64,000 bases of DNA. Origin: Halieaceae bacterium UBA5085 (GTDB lineage Bacteria > Pseudomonadota > Gammaproteobacteria > Pseudomonadales > Halieaceae). Position 1 is the first letter of the stretch, and each line of letters begins with the position of its first letter. Shown piece by piece: positions 1 through 9,823 of this stretch. The stretch spans positions 202,092 through 266,091 of the forward strand of contig DIAF01000039.1 of assembly GCA_002414665.1 (NCBI GenBank). Reading direction: 5' to 3'. Both the position numbers and the translations under genes were made by a program. The notes beneath the pieces were generated by a model, which worked only from the letters and a program-made list of their open reading frames with translations, was not told the DNA's origin and did not search any database.

Positions 1-1108
1 GCTCATCACCGCCATCACCTGAAAGTGCCACCGTCACCCGCTTTTTGGCCAGTTGACACACACGGTAGGTGGGAATCGCCGAACTGTCGGCGTAGGGTTC
101 ATCGTAGAGCGCGGCCAGCTCGTCAAGAAGATCAAAGTCCTCGCTACTGACGATTTCCTGAAAGTGGTTGGTGTGATAACGCTCTGCGACGCGTGCGGCA
201 TACTCGGTTTCATTGAACTGCTTGACATCAAATCCGATAGCACAGGTGTTTACCGGATCGCTCTGCAACTCCGCCATCATTGCCACAACCGCGCTGGAAT
301 CCACACCCCCTGAAAGGAAGGCACCCAGCGGCACCTCGGCCACCATGCGCACCTGCACCGCCTCGCGCAGCCTGGCGATCAACTCGGCCTGCAGATCGGC
401 CTCACTCGCCACCGTCACCGGCTTGAAGGGAATATCCCAGAACTGATTTTGTGCGGGCACGGGTTCGCCATGACGGAACAACATCGTATGCCCGGGGCGC
501 AACTTGAACACATCGCGATAGATGGTTTTCGGCTCTGGCACATATCCCAGTGCGAAATAATCCTCGACCGCCTGCGGCTGCAGTGCGCGAGGCAACCCGG
601 GGTGGGCCTTGATCACCTTGAGTTCGGAACCGAATATCAGCTGGCCGTCTGCCAACACACTGTAAAAGAGTGGCTTGATGCCAAAACGGTCCCTGGCGAG
701 AAACAGGCTGCGGGCATTCGAATCGTACAGCGCGAAAGCGAACATGCCGCGGAAATGATCCACGCAACGCTCGCCCCAGGCTTGCCAGGCATAGAGAATG
801 ACCTCGGTGTCGCAGTGCGTACGAAAGTGAAAACCGAGGGCCTCCAACTCACTGGCAAGCTCTTTAAAATTGTAGATTTCGCCATTGTAGACAACACAGA
901 GCGTGTTATCCGCACTGAACATGGGCTGTTGACCACTGGCCAGGTCGATAATGGACAGCCTGCGGTGAGCCAGGCCCACCCCCGGCGCCAGAAAAACACC
1001 GCCCTCGTCGGGGCCGCGATGAAACTGGGTCTGATTCATGGCTTCGAGCAAAGCACGACCCGGCTCGCGCTGCTGGGTCAGATCAAAAATACCGGCAATG
1101 CCACACAT
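1..1108 (-). CDS. XrtA-associated amidotransferase (asparagine synthetase family), partial
   Basis: Reading from an ATG at 1108, the protein starts MCGIAGIFDL, so Cys2 is the N-terminal nucleophile of a class II glutamine amidotransferase, followed by HRGPDEGG and a later SGGVDSS PP-loop of the ATP-pyrophosphatase domain. This is the asparagine synthase B architecture; the C-terminus lies beyond base 1, with about 369 codons visible. The upstream glycosyltransferase ends only 2 bp before this start, so the two are co-transcribed. By family knowledge, exosortase A loci carry an amidotransferase of this kind. Inference: it amidates a uronic acid or another carboxylate of the polysaccharide, which would fit the UDP-HexNAc dehydrogenase gene in the same operon. 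Family assignment is firm; the acceptor is unknown. Confidence 0.9.
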   Translation of the reverse strand, partial: MCGIAGIFDLTQQREPGRALLEAMNQTQFHRGPDEGGVFLAPGVGLAHRRLSIIDLASGQQPMFSADNTLCVVYNGEIYNFKELASELEALGFHFRTHCDTEVILYAWQAWGERCVDHFRGMFAFALYDSNARSLFLARDRFGIKPLFYSVLADGQLIFGSELKVIKAHPGLPRALQPQAVEDYFALGYVPEPKTIYRDVFKLRPGHTMLFRHGEPVPAQNQFWDIPFKPVTVASEADLQAELIARLREAVQVRMVAEVPLGAFLSGGVDSSAVVAMMAELQSDPVNTCAIGFDVKQFNETEYAARVAERYHTNHFQEIVSSEDFDLLDELAALYDEPYADSSAIPTYRVCQLAKKRVTVALSGDGGDE

Positions 1109-1110
1109 AA

Positions 1111-2355
1111 TCAGGTCCCGTCCATTGATTCCGGTAGGCGGCTGCGTCCCAGCAGATCGTCATACACCTGAAGGTAAGATGCCACTGTTCGCTCCCAGTC
1201 AAAATCCCTTTGTACACGCCGCACGGCGGCATGAGCCATTTGCTCGCACTGGGCGGGGTCATCGATCAGCGTTTGAAGCGCATTCGCCAGTGCGGTTACA
1301 TCCCCCACCGGCACCAGCAGTCCTGTCACCCCATCCTCCACCAGCTCCGGATTGCCACCTACACGCGTGGCGACAACAGGCAAACCACTCGCCATGGCTT
1401 CCAGAACCGTATTGGAAATGCCTTCGCCCAGAGACGGCAACACAAACACATCCATGCTTGCAAGAAGTTCGGGAATGTCATCCCGGTCGCCCGCCATCCA
1501 GACACAATGCTGCAACCCGAGTTCCGCGATCAACGTCTGCAGTGCCTGCCGTTCCGGCCCATCGCCCACCAGTATACAGCGCAGGATATCCCTTTGCTGA
1601 GGGCTGGCGTCAAGAAGCTCCGCGAGAGCAAGCAGCAGGGTCCTTTGGTCCTTCACGGCCGCCAGGCGGCCGACCGTACCCAGCACTCGACAGCCCGGCG
1701 CATCGCAAAAGCCCGCTGGCATCCCCTTGACGGCAACCCGACCTACCGAGGCTGACGTTGCAGTGTCGCCAGCGGGCAACGTACAAGGCACAAAACGATC
1801 CTGTGCCACACCATTGTAGATCTGCACCACTTTATCCGGCCGGATTCCCACGGAGGTAACGAGCCAGGCAGAGAGATCACGACTCACAGCAATAAACCGG
1901 TGAATCAGGGGCTGCAGCGCCCTGCGTAGCATCCGGTATTTACGATTGCTGCCGTCGAGATCACTGATATCTCTGCCGTGCTCCCCGTGTACTCGCTTGC
2001 ATCCAGTGAGCAATAAGCCAAGCAGCTGCGTCTCTAGAGCCGCCAAATTGCGTGTATGCACAATGGCGGGCCGCAGACGCCGGAGTACACGCCACAGGCG
2101 CCAGTACATACCGGGGTCGTGACCGGGCTTCTTGTGCAACTCGATCACCTCAACATCTGGCGCAGTGATGCGACCGGCAAACGCCTCACTGCGCGTAAGG
2201 CAAATAATTGCGTGGCGATAGCGGTCCGGAGGGCAACGGTTGATGATGTTGACCAGTCCATTTTCCAGTCCACCGGTACCGAGCGCATAAATCACGTGGG
2301 CAATCAAAGGTGGCTCATCTTTCCGGGGCTGAGATGGCATGGACGGAGCAATCAC
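1111..2355 (-). CDS. XrtA/PEP-CTERM system glycosyltransferase (GT4, TIGR03088-like)
   Basis: A 414-residue GT-B fold glycosyltransferase. The N-terminal part reads [17 protein letters not shown], typical of GT4 enzymes of exosortase loci, and the C-terminal donor site shows [19 protein letters not shown] (E-x7-E motif) followed by [11 protein letters not shown]. It should add a sugar from a nucleotide donor to the lipid-linked repeat unit on the cytoplasmic face. The start is GTG at 2355, overlapping the stop of the exosortase gene by 4 bp (GTGA); an in-frame ATG five codons later is an alternative start. Tight coupling on both sides puts it in the long minus-strand EPS operon. Sugar specificity cannot be read from the sequence. 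Confidence 0.9.
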   Translation of the reverse strand: MIAPSMPSQPRKDEPPLIAHVIYALGTGGLENGLVNIINRCPPDRYRHAIICLTRSEAFAGRITAPDVEVIELHKKPGHDPGMYWRLWRVLRRLRPAIVHTRNLAALETQLLGLLLTGCKRVHGEHGRDISDLDGSNRKYRMLRRALQPLIHRFIAVSRDLSAWLVTSVGIRPDKVVQIYNGVAQDRFVPCTLPAGDTATSASVGRVAVKGMPAGFCDAPGCRVLGTVGRLAAVKDQRTLLLALAELLDASPQQRDILRCILVGDGPERQALQTLIAELGLQHCVWMAGDRDDIPELLASMDVFVLPSLGEGISNTVLEAMASGLPVVATRVGGNPELVEDGVTGLLVPVGDVTALANALQTLIDDPAQCEQMAHAAVRRVQRDFDWERTVASYLQVYDDLLGRSRLPESMDGT

Positions 2356-3896
2356 CGATCCAGCACGGCATCGAGCGCGGCACCGTGGATCTTGAGGAAG
2401 TGTCGCAACTGTTGCCGGCCGTTGGCGAGATCTTCATCCACTGGCGTTACCAAAAATATGCGCGAGCCTTTGCGCTGCCCCTGACGCACTAGTTGCAGCG
2501 CCTCCAACAGCTTTACCAGATAGGGATTGTCGGTTGAGGTCCCTCCTACCCGGTACCAACTCCAGACCAGCAGCCGTTGGCCGGCAGACTGAAGCAGTGC
2601 TTCGCGCACGTTGAACGCCGATTCGACGCCCAGACCGGCTGGCTCTGCTCTCTCTCCGAGAACACGCCAGCCTCCGTCCTCCGACCGCCATGGCGACTGG
2701 CTCTGAACAAGCTCGACGCCTTCGACCTGCTGCAGGTGCTGTCGGACAAACATACCCACAACAGCACCGCTGTTGGTGTAGAAGACCTGCAGCTCCTGGT
2801 CTGCACCCTGATGGAGAGGATGCCAGAACCACTCCGCATCCGCGGTGAGCTCCCAGCCTCCCGCAGCGGGCACAGCTGACAATGGAGTCGTTGCCGCAAG
2901 CGTATGACCCACGGAAAGTCCCCGTGCAATCACCGGCCCAAGTGCGGTGACCGCGACCAGCAGCACAAGGGTGACCCAGACAGAAGTACCAGGCTGACCG
3001 GCGATCTCGCGATGTTGCACAGGCATAGCCCGAGCGCCACCCTGTTCGTCCTCGCGCCAGAAGCTGCCAATCCAGAACAGCAGAAACATCACGACACCGA
3101 AGAACACCCACCCATAAATCAAGTGGTCGACACCCACGGCAAGCTCCATGCCGCTGAAATGCCCGATCATCACGATGCCGTAGGCCCTGAGGCTGTTAGC
3201 CGCAATCGGCAACAGCAGGGAGACAAGAACAAAAACCCCGCGTTTCCACAGACTGCGATAGGTCAGATAGGCATAAACGAGGCCGAGCGTGAACGAGGCG
3301 ATCAGGTAGCGCACACCGCTGCAGGCTTCGACCACGGACCAATGGCCCGTTGGCAACGTAAGATAGGTCCCTTCCCGATAGACAGGAATGCCGCTGGCTC
3401 GCACCAGCGCCTCCGTCGTGTTGGCGGTCAGTTCTACGAGCGACGGCACCAGGCCCTCGCCCATGGGTACTGCCATGACCAGAAAACCCAGTGGGAACGC
3501 CACACGACGCGCCAGTTCAGTGCCGAGGAGCGACCATATACCTGTGATGAGGATACCCACGAACGCCAGTTGCTGTACGACACTCACCTCGACGAGATAG
3601 GCGAGCAACCACACCATCCCACCCCCGAGGGTCAACAGCAGTACGGTGGGCTGTGGACGAGCCACAGCCCCCGCCAGTTGATCGCGATCGCGCCAGAGCA
3701 ACCAGAGGCTAATGGGAACGATGAGAAAACCGTGGGCAAACGTCTCCGAGACGCTCCAGACGCGCACCATCGACGCCGCGGTGTCAAAAAACACGGCTAC
3801 TGCCAACACAACGTACACAGCGACCGCTACTGTCAGGCTTCTGCCCGCCAACGCACTGCCACGCCACGTATACCCGACCTGCACCTCTTCAGTCAC
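2352..3896 (-). CDS. xrtA: Exosortase A with C-terminal EpsI domain
   Basis: A 514-residue polytopic membrane protein. The exosortase catalytic residues are visible: Cys192 in [11 protein letters not shown], Arg237 in NSLRAYG and His258 in GVDHLIYGW, all placed next to hydrophobic helices. Residues from about 300 to the end form the soluble EpsI-like (DUF3485) domain that is fused to exosortase in many proteobacterial XrtA loci. It is expected to cleave and anchor PEP-CTERM proteins at the inner membrane during export. It overlaps the upstream glycosyltransferase by 8 bp and the downstream one by 4 bp. No PEP-CTERM protein is encoded in this window, so its substrates must be elsewhere in the genome. 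Confidence 0.96.
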   Translation of the reverse strand: MTEEVQVGYTWRGSALAGRSLTVAVAVYVVLAVAVFFDTAASMVRVWSVSETFAHGFLIVPISLWLLWRDRDQLAGAVARPQPTVLLLTLGGGMVWLLAYLVEVSVVQQLAFVGILITGIWSLLGTELARRVAFPLGFLVMAVPMGEGLVPSLVELTANTTEALVRASGIPVYREGTYLTLPTGHWSVVEACSGVRYLIASFTLGLVYAYLTYRSLWKRGVFVLVSLLLPIAANSLRAYGIVMIGHFSGMELAVGVDHLIYGWVFFGVVMFLLFWIGSFWREDEQGGARAMPVQHREIAGQPGTSVWVTLVLLVAVTALGPVIARGLSVGHTLAATTPLSAVPAAGGWELTADAEWFWHPLHQGADQELQVFYTNSGAVVGMFVRQHLQQVEGVELVQSQSPWRSEDGGWRVLGERAEPAGLGVESAFNVREALLQSAGQRLLVWSWYRVGGTSTDNPYLVKLLEALQLVRQGQRKGSRIFLVTPVDEDLANGRQQLRHFLKIHGAALDAVLDR

Positions 3897-5157
3897 TGGT
3901 TACCTGCCCCCTCGCGTACCTCGGCACCGCAAAATTTTCACCCAATAGCAAAACGACTTCCGGAAGATTTTCCTCCCAGCTGAATCCCTGCTTGACACAC
4001 TGGCGCGCGCGCTCCCCCAGCTGCGGGTATTCGCCCTGCACCAGCCGACCAATCAGGCAGCGATAATCCTCGACTGTCTCGGCGAGCAGCACGTCCTCAC
4101 CATCAACTGCGGCTATGCCCTCCAGTCCCTTTGCGCTAACGAGGACAGGACGCGCCATGGCCATGGCCTCCAGTACCTTGTTCTGCACCCCTCGCGCGAT
4201 GCGCATCGGCGCCACAGCTGCAATAGCGTGCTTGAGGTAGGGGCGCACATCGGGCACGCGCCCGGTTACGGTAACCCCGGCATGCTGCGCTAGGCGCTGC
4301 ACTTTGCTCGACGGGTTTCCGCCGACGATAGTGAGGACGATGTGCGGATGCTGCCGACGCAGTGTCGGTAGCACGTTCTCCACGAACCAGGACACCGCAT
4401 CGACGTTGGGCCAGTAATCCATGGCGCCGGTGAACACCAGGGGAAGGCTCCCCTCGGCGTAGGGACTGGGCTGGGGATCTGCAATGTCATACGCGGGATC
4501 GAAGTAGTCACAGTTCACCCCATTGTTGTAGAACCCGATTTTGTGCGCCGTGTGCGGAGAAAGCTGGTGAAACAAATCCGCCTCGGCCGAGGAAACAAAC
4601 AGCCCAGCGTCAAACTGCTCAGCCAAGGCCTGCTCCAGCGCCAGTAAGTAACGCGCCTCACGACGATAAATCCAGTTCAGGGGCCAGGGCTTCTGCGCGG
4701 CATACTGCTGCCACTTGTCGGAATCCACATCCACAAAATCAATGACCTTACGCAGAAAATTCGCAGCGCCCGCCGGCAGAAACTGCGCCATTGACGACGA
4801 ATAAACGATCGCGTGCTGAATACCGTGTCGGGCCGTAATGCTCTCTGCCCATCTCAGCATTTTCCGGTCCGTGTAATAGGGAACCGAGAGCGCCTGACCC
4901 GAGAGGAAACCCCAGGCACTGCGCAACGTCGCGAGCCGCGAATCGAGCGGCCGCAGAAACACGCTCGCGCAATACTTTTCCAGTTCAGGCGCCCAGGGCC
5001 AATCGTCCGGGTCATCCACAAAGCTGCCCAGATGGATATCGAAGTGCTGGCTGAGGTGATGCAGCAGATGGAATGAACGAATCTTGTCACCCTTGTTGGG
5101 TGGATAGGGGATACGATGGCACAAAAAAAGCAGCGGGGGCTTCGGCATGTCTCCCAT
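3889..5157 (-). CDS. XrtA/PEP-CTERM system glycosyltransferase (TIGR03087-like)
   Basis: GT-B glycosyltransferase of about 422 residues. The N-terminus reads [21 protein letters not shown], a signature of the exosortase-associated family; the C-terminal half has [19 protein letters not shown], the usual donor-binding region. I place the start at ATG 5157 (MGDMPKPP), 4 bp after the stop of the FemAB gene; an ATG three codons later is equally possible. The open frame extends to 5232, but those extra residues overlap the FemAB gene and are low-complexity Cys/Trp-rich, unlike the family. Its 3' end overlaps the exosortase start by 8 bp, suggesting translational coupling. Confidence 0.9.
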   Translation of the reverse strand: MGDMPKPPLLFLCHRIPYPPNKGDKIRSFHLLHHLSQHFDIHLGSFVDDPDDWPWAPELEKYCASVFLRPLDSRLATLRSAWGFLSGQALSVPYYTDRKMLRWAESITARHGIQHAIVYSSSMAQFLPAGAANFLRKVIDFVDVDSDKWQQYAAQKPWPLNWIYRREARYLLALEQALAEQFDAGLFVSSAEADLFHQLSPHTAHKIGFYNNGVNCDYFDPAYDIADPQPSPYAEGSLPLVFTGAMDYWPNVDAVSWFVENVLPTLRRQHPHIVLTIVGGNPSSKVQRLAQHAGVTVTGRVPDVRPYLKHAIAAVAPMRIARGVQNKVLEAMAMARPVLVSAKGLEGIAAVDGEDVLLAETVEDYRCLIGRLVQGEYPQLGERARQCVKQGFSWEENLPEVVLLLGENFAVPRYARGQVTSD

Positions 5158-5161
5158 GTGC

Positions 5162-6193
5162 CTATCCCAGGCTACGGGCCAAGGGTGGCCCCAACAGGTT
5201 TGCGACCGGCAATGGCAGCCGCTGCCAGGCATTCACCAACAGACGATACTTCGGGTTACTGGGGTTTACGTCAGGTACCTGGTCGCCGTTGACCAGAAAA
5301 TACTCGTAAGGCAGCGGTTGCGGCTCGAAACCCCAGTGCCTCTTGAACTCGAAAGGCCCCGTGTCGCGCTTGCTGCGTCCGAAGTCATACAGCGTTACAC
5401 CCTCTTCGGCACTGCGACGCATCAGGTCCCAGTACATGAAATGGTTGCAACCGCGAATGCTGCGAGCACGTGCGATGCTGCCGCCGTAGTAGGGCAAGAC
5501 CTCATTGCGGAAATAAAAGCTCATGACCCCGGCAACGTCCTCGTCGCCCTGGCGAATCATCAGGACACGGCAATCCCCTGCAAATTCGGTGCGCAGTGCA
5601 TCGAGGTAGCGCCGGCTGAACACCGGAGTCCCCAGGTTGCGCACACTCTCCGCATACACACGATACAGACGCTGGGTGCCCTCTGTTTCCTCGCCCTCCA
5701 GCCCTTCCTGAATACCTTTGCGAATCATGGCGCGCTGGCGATTGGGTATGGCCTTGAGGTTGGCATCGTTATCCGCCGTAATTGGCTTGCGGAAGGTGTA
5801 ATAAAGGTCCTTCACCGGCCACCCGCTATCACTGCTTGCGCAATTGCGCAGCTCAAGTGCTTCTACACCGAGGCGCGTGGCCATGGCTTCGGCCTCACCG
5901 CGCAACATGCGAGCGGCTTCGGGGTGCTCTGTAGCGATGCCTCCGTAGACACAAAAGGGCAACCCGGCCAGTTTGTAGCCGAACAGACGGCTGCGCACCT
6001 CCGCGAGCGGCAGGACGCCCACCACGGCACCATTTTCCTCGGCCAGCAAAAAATGGCAGCGATGCCGCAAAGCGCCTTCCAGCACCCGTTTCCAACCGAA
6101 GCGATGAAAGAACGTGGCCGGCGGGCATTGCTGCACGAACCGCTCCCAGGCCGGCTCGTCGGCGGCGTCCGCACAGCGCACCCGCACCGTCAC
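5162..6193 (-). CDS. FemAB-like XrtA/PEP-CTERM system-associated protein
   Basis: A 343-residue protein with a GNAT/FemAB fold: PPATFFHRFGWKRVLEGAL near the N-terminus, FLLAEENGAVVGVLPLAEV as the first acetyltransferase-like strand pair, then YYGGSIARARS and GVTLYDFGRSKRDTGPFEFK in the second half, all typical of the FemAB-related family restricted to exosortase A loci. FemAB relatives transfer an amino acid from aminoacyl-tRNA; by analogy this protein could aminoacylate the polysaccharide or a lipid-linked precursor, but that is inference. It overlaps the deacetylase gene by 4 bp and is followed after 4 bp by the glycosyltransferase, so it is part of the same transcript. Confidence 0.9.
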   Translation of the reverse strand: MTVRVRCADAADEPAWERFVQQCPPATFFHRFGWKRVLEGALRHRCHFLLAEENGAVVGVLPLAEVRSRLFGYKLAGLPFCVYGGIATEHPEAARMLRGEAEAMATRLGVEALELRNCASSDSGWPVKDLYYTFRKPITADNDANLKAIPNRQRAMIRKGIQEGLEGEETEGTQRLYRVYAESVRNLGTPVFSRRYLDALRTEFAGDCRVLMIRQGDEDVAGVMSFYFRNEVLPYYGGSIARARSIRGCNHFMYWDLMRRSAEEGVTLYDFGRSKRDTGPFEFKRHWGFEPQPLPYEYFLVNGDQVPDVNPSNPKYRLLVNAWQRLPLPVANLLGPPLARSLG

Positions 6194-7119
6194 GCGCCCA
6201 CCTGCTCGCGCAGGCCACCGCGGGCATCTGATGCGCCAAAGGCAGGCTGTGGCAACGTCCCCGGCGCAGCGATAGCCGGGGCAAAAACGCGATCCATGCG
6301 GTCCCAGTGAAAATCGCCCAGCAGCCGCTGCAGGCGTGACTCCATGCGGCCCAGGTTCAGGTAGTGACGAAAGCGTGTGCGTGCGCTAAGCCCAGCCGGC
6401 CGAGGTTGCTCAGGGTCGATTTCCCAGGGGTGAAAATAGAAGTGCGCACTCTGGCCCTCACCGCGGTTGATCCGGCGTAGCGCCCAACGTGAGAACGTGT
6501 AGGGGAAAAGGCGGAACCAGCCGCCCCCGCCACAGTTGATGTTGCGCCCGGCGAGAGGCAGTGTAGTCACGGGAATTTCTGCCAACCGGCCCGACGCCGC
6601 GGAAAAAGCGAAACGTGGCGCTTCCGGCATACCGTACAGATCGTGCCGGATAGGCGCGATGCTGGAACTGTAGCGATAGCCCGCATCAGCCAGTGTGTCG
6701 AGTGCCCAGAGGTTATCGCGACCTATCGAATAGCTGGCCGCGCGGTAACCCTTGACCTCAACGCCGGCGATATCCTCGAGCAAGGCCTTGGTACGCCGTA
6801 TATCATCGAGGAACGCCGGGGGCCGCTGGGTGGTGACCCGTGTGTGCTCCCATCCATGACTGGCAAGCTCATGGCCTTCCGCGACGATCCGGCGCACCAT
6901 GTCCGGATGACGCTCTGCCACCCAGCCCAGCGTAAAGAAAGTGGCCTTGACCCCATGCCCATCGAACAGTTCCAGGATGCGCTCGACATTGGCCTGCACA
7001 CGCAGCGGCGTCGTTTCCCACGCTGCGCGACTCACCTGCGACTCAAACGCGGACACCTGGAAATAGTCCTCCACGTCCACCGTCATCGCGTTCACTATGC
7101 TGGCCGATGCATCACTCAT
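6190..7119 (-). CDS. XrtA system polysaccharide deacetylase (NodB domain, DUF3473)
   Basis: About 309 residues. The NodB domain starts AMTVDVEDYFQVSAFE (metal-binding Asp pair) and has HELASHGWEHTRV (the H-x3-H metal motif); the C-terminal part with FYFHPWEIDPEQPRP is the DUF3473 extension of the exosortase-linked subfamily. It probably removes N-acetyl groups from the nascent or exported polysaccharide. The start is chosen at ATG 7119 (MSDASASIV), which overlaps the stop of the 2-epimerase gene by 8 bp; an upstream in-frame start at 7173 would lie well inside that gene. It ends with a 4-bp overlap into the FemAB-like gene. Confidence 0.93.
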   Translation of the reverse strand: MSDASASIVNAMTVDVEDYFQVSAFESQVSRAAWETTPLRVQANVERILELFDGHGVKATFFTLGWVAERHPDMVRRIVAEGHELASHGWEHTRVTTQRPPAFLDDIRRTKALLEDIAGVEVKGYRAASYSIGRDNLWALDTLADAGYRYSSSIAPIRHDLYGMPEAPRFAFSAASGRLAEIPVTTLPLAGRNINCGGGGWFRLFPYTFSRWALRRINRGEGQSAHFYFHPWEIDPEQPRPAGLSARTRFRHYLNLGRMESRLQRLLGDFHWDRMDRVFAPAIAAPGTLPQPAFGASDARGGLREQVGA

Positions 7120-8239
7120 GCTGGCCACTCCAGCGCGCCAGAATGGCTGCAATGCGCTGCGCTGCCTGACCATCCCAGTGCTCAGGCTGGCGACCCGCCT
7201 TGCCGCCCCCTTCGATCACGTCACGATACGCCTTGCGAATAGCCACGGGCTCTGTTCCGACAATAGTGTTCGTGCCCTGCTCAACGGTAATGGGCCGCTC
7301 CGTGCTCTCGCGCAGAGTGATACAGGGCACGCCCAGAGCTGTCGTTTCCTCCTGGATGCCACCGGAATCAGTCAGCACCACACGCGCATCGCGCATCAGG
7401 CCAAGCATTTCCAGGTAACCCTGTGGCGGCAGCAGGAGGATATCCGCCCCGGCGAGCATGGCATCCAGGCCCGCGTCACTGATACGGGCGCGCGTGCGCG
7501 GATGCACCGGAAATACCAGCGGTGTTTCCCGGCTGATATCGGCGAGCTCCGTGAGAAGGCGCCGCAGCACTGTGGGATCATCCACATTGGAAGGGCGGTG
7601 CAGGGTGAGCAATCCGTAGCCATCGATGAAGCGGGGGCCGGCCTCGGCCAGCGTGCTGGCAGAGGGTGTGGCCGACGCCAGATTGTAGCGCAGGGTATCT
7701 ATCATCACGTTACCGACGAAGAACACCTTATCCCGGCTGATGCCCTCGCGCTCCAGATTGTCAGCGGCCGAGATCTCCGTCGTGAACAGGAGGTCAGACA
7801 GCTGATCCGTGAGGATGCGATTGATCTCCTCCGGCATACCGCGGTCTCCACTGCGCAAGCCCGCTTCAACATGAATAACCGGGATACCCTTTTTCACCGC
7901 GACCAGGGCGCAGGCGATAGTGGAATTGACGTCCCCCACCACCAACACCGCATCCGGCTGCTGCGCATCCAGCACAGGCTCAAACTTGAGCATGATCTGG
8001 GCCGTCTGCTCGGCGTGCGTGCCAGAGCCTACCCCCAGATCGACATCGGGCTCCGGAATGTGCAGCTGCTCAAAAAAGGCGTGCTTCATCGCCGCATCGT
8101 AGTGCTGCCCCGTGTGCACAAGGCTGGCGCGCAGTCCGCTCCCGGCCGCGTTGAAGGCACGCATGATGGGGGCGATCTTCATGAAGTTGGGCCGCGCACC
8201 CACCACACAGAGAATGTGCGCGCCTGTCTGTTCACTCAT
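7112..8239 (-). CDS. wecB: UDP-N-acetylglucosamine 2-epimerase, non-hydrolysing
   Basis: A 375-residue GT-B fold epimerase. The N-terminus reads ILCVVGARPNFMKIAPI and the C-terminal region has VVLTDSGGIQEETTALGVPC with RESTERPITVEQGTN, both hallmarks of non-hydrolysing UDP-GlcNAc 2-epimerases. It interconverts UDP-GlcNAc and UDP-ManNAc, supplying an N-acetyl-mannosamine type precursor. Such epimerases are standard members of exosortase A loci. It starts 12 bp after the outer-membrane protein gene and overlaps the deacetylase start by 8 bp. Confidence 0.95.
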   Translation of the reverse strand: MSEQTGAHILCVVGARPNFMKIAPIMRAFNAAGSGLRASLVHTGQHYDAAMKHAFFEQLHIPEPDVDLGVGSGTHAEQTAQIMLKFEPVLDAQQPDAVLVVGDVNSTIACALVAVKKGIPVIHVEAGLRSGDRGMPEEINRILTDQLSDLLFTTEISAADNLEREGISRDKVFFVGNVMIDTLRYNLASATPSASTLAEAGPRFIDGYGLLTLHRPSNVDDPTVLRRLLTELADISRETPLVFPVHPRTRARISDAGLDAMLAGADILLLPPQGYLEMLGLMRDARVVLTDSGGIQEETTALGVPCITLRESTERPITVEQGTNTIVGTEPVAIRKAYRDVIEGGGKAGRQPEHWDGQAAQRIAAILARWSGQHE

Positions 8240-8251
8240 GATCGAGGCGTC

Positions 8252-9823
8252 CTAGAAGGCGTGTCTGACGTTGAACGTTACCCGGTTCTCGTCATAGTCG
8301 TTCAGCGCGAAATCTGAATCCTGTGTCAGGAACTGGTAGGCCAGTGTCAGCGTGGTGTCATTGCCGAGTTGGCGCGTGAGCCCCAGACCAGCCAGCCAGC
8401 TCTCGCTGTTCTGGCCAAAGCCGCCAAAGTTACCGCCCTCTCCCTCACGCTCGTCCCAGCGCAGGCGCACGTTGGCTGACAGGGTGCTGGAAAGCTTGCG
8501 CGTAAACGTCACTCCCGCGTCGCGGAAGGTACCTTCAGCGCCGTCATCCACCCGCTGCTGGCGGGAATCCGACGCGGAAAACGTGGCCGAGCTCCGCCGC
8601 GCCTTAAACCGGTAGCGCAACTCGAACCGTTCATCCAGCACCGGCGAATTGCCGATGAACGTGGGCAGCCCCTCGTTGCCCAACAGGTCGCCAGGCAACT
8701 CCCCAAAGCCCGGGCCAAACGGATCATTCGGGTCGACCAGGCTGGCATCGGCACCTCGCAGCGTTCGCGGCAGGGTGAGTGTGCGCACATAGCTGGCGCT
8801 CAACTCGCTGCGCTTGTGGCGGTAGCGGATATCCGCCCGGGGTGAGCTGCCAAAGAAGCGCTCACCCGTGCCGACATTGACTTCCACGCGGGGATTGGGC
8901 GTCCAGCGAACACCTACATCCCAGTAGCTGCCATCGATATCCTCGCGCTGGCTGGTGAACTCGTTCCACTCCTCACCCGCGAGGCCATTCACCTGCAGGC
9001 TGTCCAGCACCTGAAAACCGAGGCGGAATTCGGCATTCGACAGCTCATTGTCAAAGGCCGGCTGGAAGTCCGTGGCTTCGTAGTTGATCTTGCTGTACTG
9101 ACCGCCGAGCCCGGCACTCAGGCGCCCCGACCCCGGCAGTGTGTCGAGGTCAAACTCGACGCGGTCCTCATCGCTGTTGCCGTAGATATCGGCGTCATTG
9201 AACTGCTCGTTGTAGGCATAGCGCACGCGCAAGTTGGCCGCCTGCGCCAGTCGCCGTTGCACCAGGGCGCCAACCGTGTAGTCATAAACAATATTGGTAT
9301 TATCCCGACCATTGCCGGTGCCGGGCGGGCCAAAGGGGTTCAGCGCGTTTTCCCGCGCGGAGGCCGCCGCATCCAGTTGCAGCCAGTTCTCCACCAGCTC
9401 GTAGTCACTGTTGAAACGTACACTGGGAATAAAAGACTTGCGGTTACTCAGGTTGGACGCCTGGCCGGTTTGACACTCGATATCGCTGTCCCCCAGCGAG
9501 TTGTACTCAACCGCCGCCTGCAGGTTCAGATTGCCGCGTGCGCCGCGCCCGGTAACGCTGACATCGGGTCGCGCCGTCGCCACCGCCTTGCCTTCCTTGT
9601 CGTTCGGTGCCAGGCAGATATTGTCCGAGTAATAACCGCCGACCGACATGCCGGCGTTGGTTTCCCACTCAGCTGACATTGCCGGAAGTGTCACCACGAG
9701 GCCCGCGAGGGCGCTTAGTGCGAGAACAGGCGTGCACCTGCGGGCTGCGAGGCCTGCGCCAGCTGCTGCTGCGGGCTGCGCGTGCCCTGGAAATGCGGGA
9801 AACGGTGTCCGGGAAGTTTTCAC
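8252..9823 (-). CDS. XrtA-associated outer membrane beta-barrel protein (TIGR03016-like)
   Basis: A 523-residue protein with an N-terminal export signal (hydrophobic VLALSALAGLVVTLPAMSA) followed by alternating amphipathic strands rich in Tyr, Asn and Arg, and ending VTFNVRHAF, the terminal Phe expected of a BAM-assembled barrel. WETNAGMSVGGYYSDN right after the cleavage site is typical of the exosortase-system surface barrel family. It sits between the autokinase and the 2-epimerase in the export part of the operon, which suggests a polysaccharide secretion or surface-display role; this is inference from context. It overlaps the kinase stop by 4 bp. Confidence 0.88.
   Translation of the reverse strand: MKTSRTPFPAFPGHAQPAAAAGAGLAARRCTPVLALSALAGLVVTLPAMSAEWETNAGMSVGGYYSDNICLAPNDKEGKAVATARPDVSVTGRGARGNLNLQAAVEYNSLGDSDIECQTGQASNLSNRKSFIPSVRFNSDYELVENWLQLDAAASARENALNPFGPPGTGNGRDNTNIVYDYTVGALVQRRLAQAANLRVRYAYNEQFNDADIYGNSDEDRVEFDLDTLPGSGRLSAGLGGQYSKINYEATDFQPAFDNELSNAEFRLGFQVLDSLQVNGLAGEEWNEFTSQREDIDGSYWDVGVRWTPNPRVEVNVGTGERFFGSSPRADIRYRHKRSELSASYVRTLTLPRTLRGADASLVDPNDPFGPGFGELPGDLLGNEGLPTFIGNSPVLDERFELRYRFKARRSSATFSASDSRQQRVDDGAEGTFRDAGVTFTRKLSSTLSANVRLRWDEREGEGGNFGGFGQNSESWLAGLGLTRQLGNDTTLTLAYQFLTQDSDFALNDYDENRVTFNVRHAF

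Noticed and set aside
2904..3983. 359-codon plus-strand frame over exosortase A
   Set aside because: Antisense to xrtA; hydrophilic low-complexity product with no start signal.
7097..8317. 406-codon plus-strand frame over the 2-epimerase gene
   Set aside because: Antisense to a firmly identified gene; composition follows the other strand.
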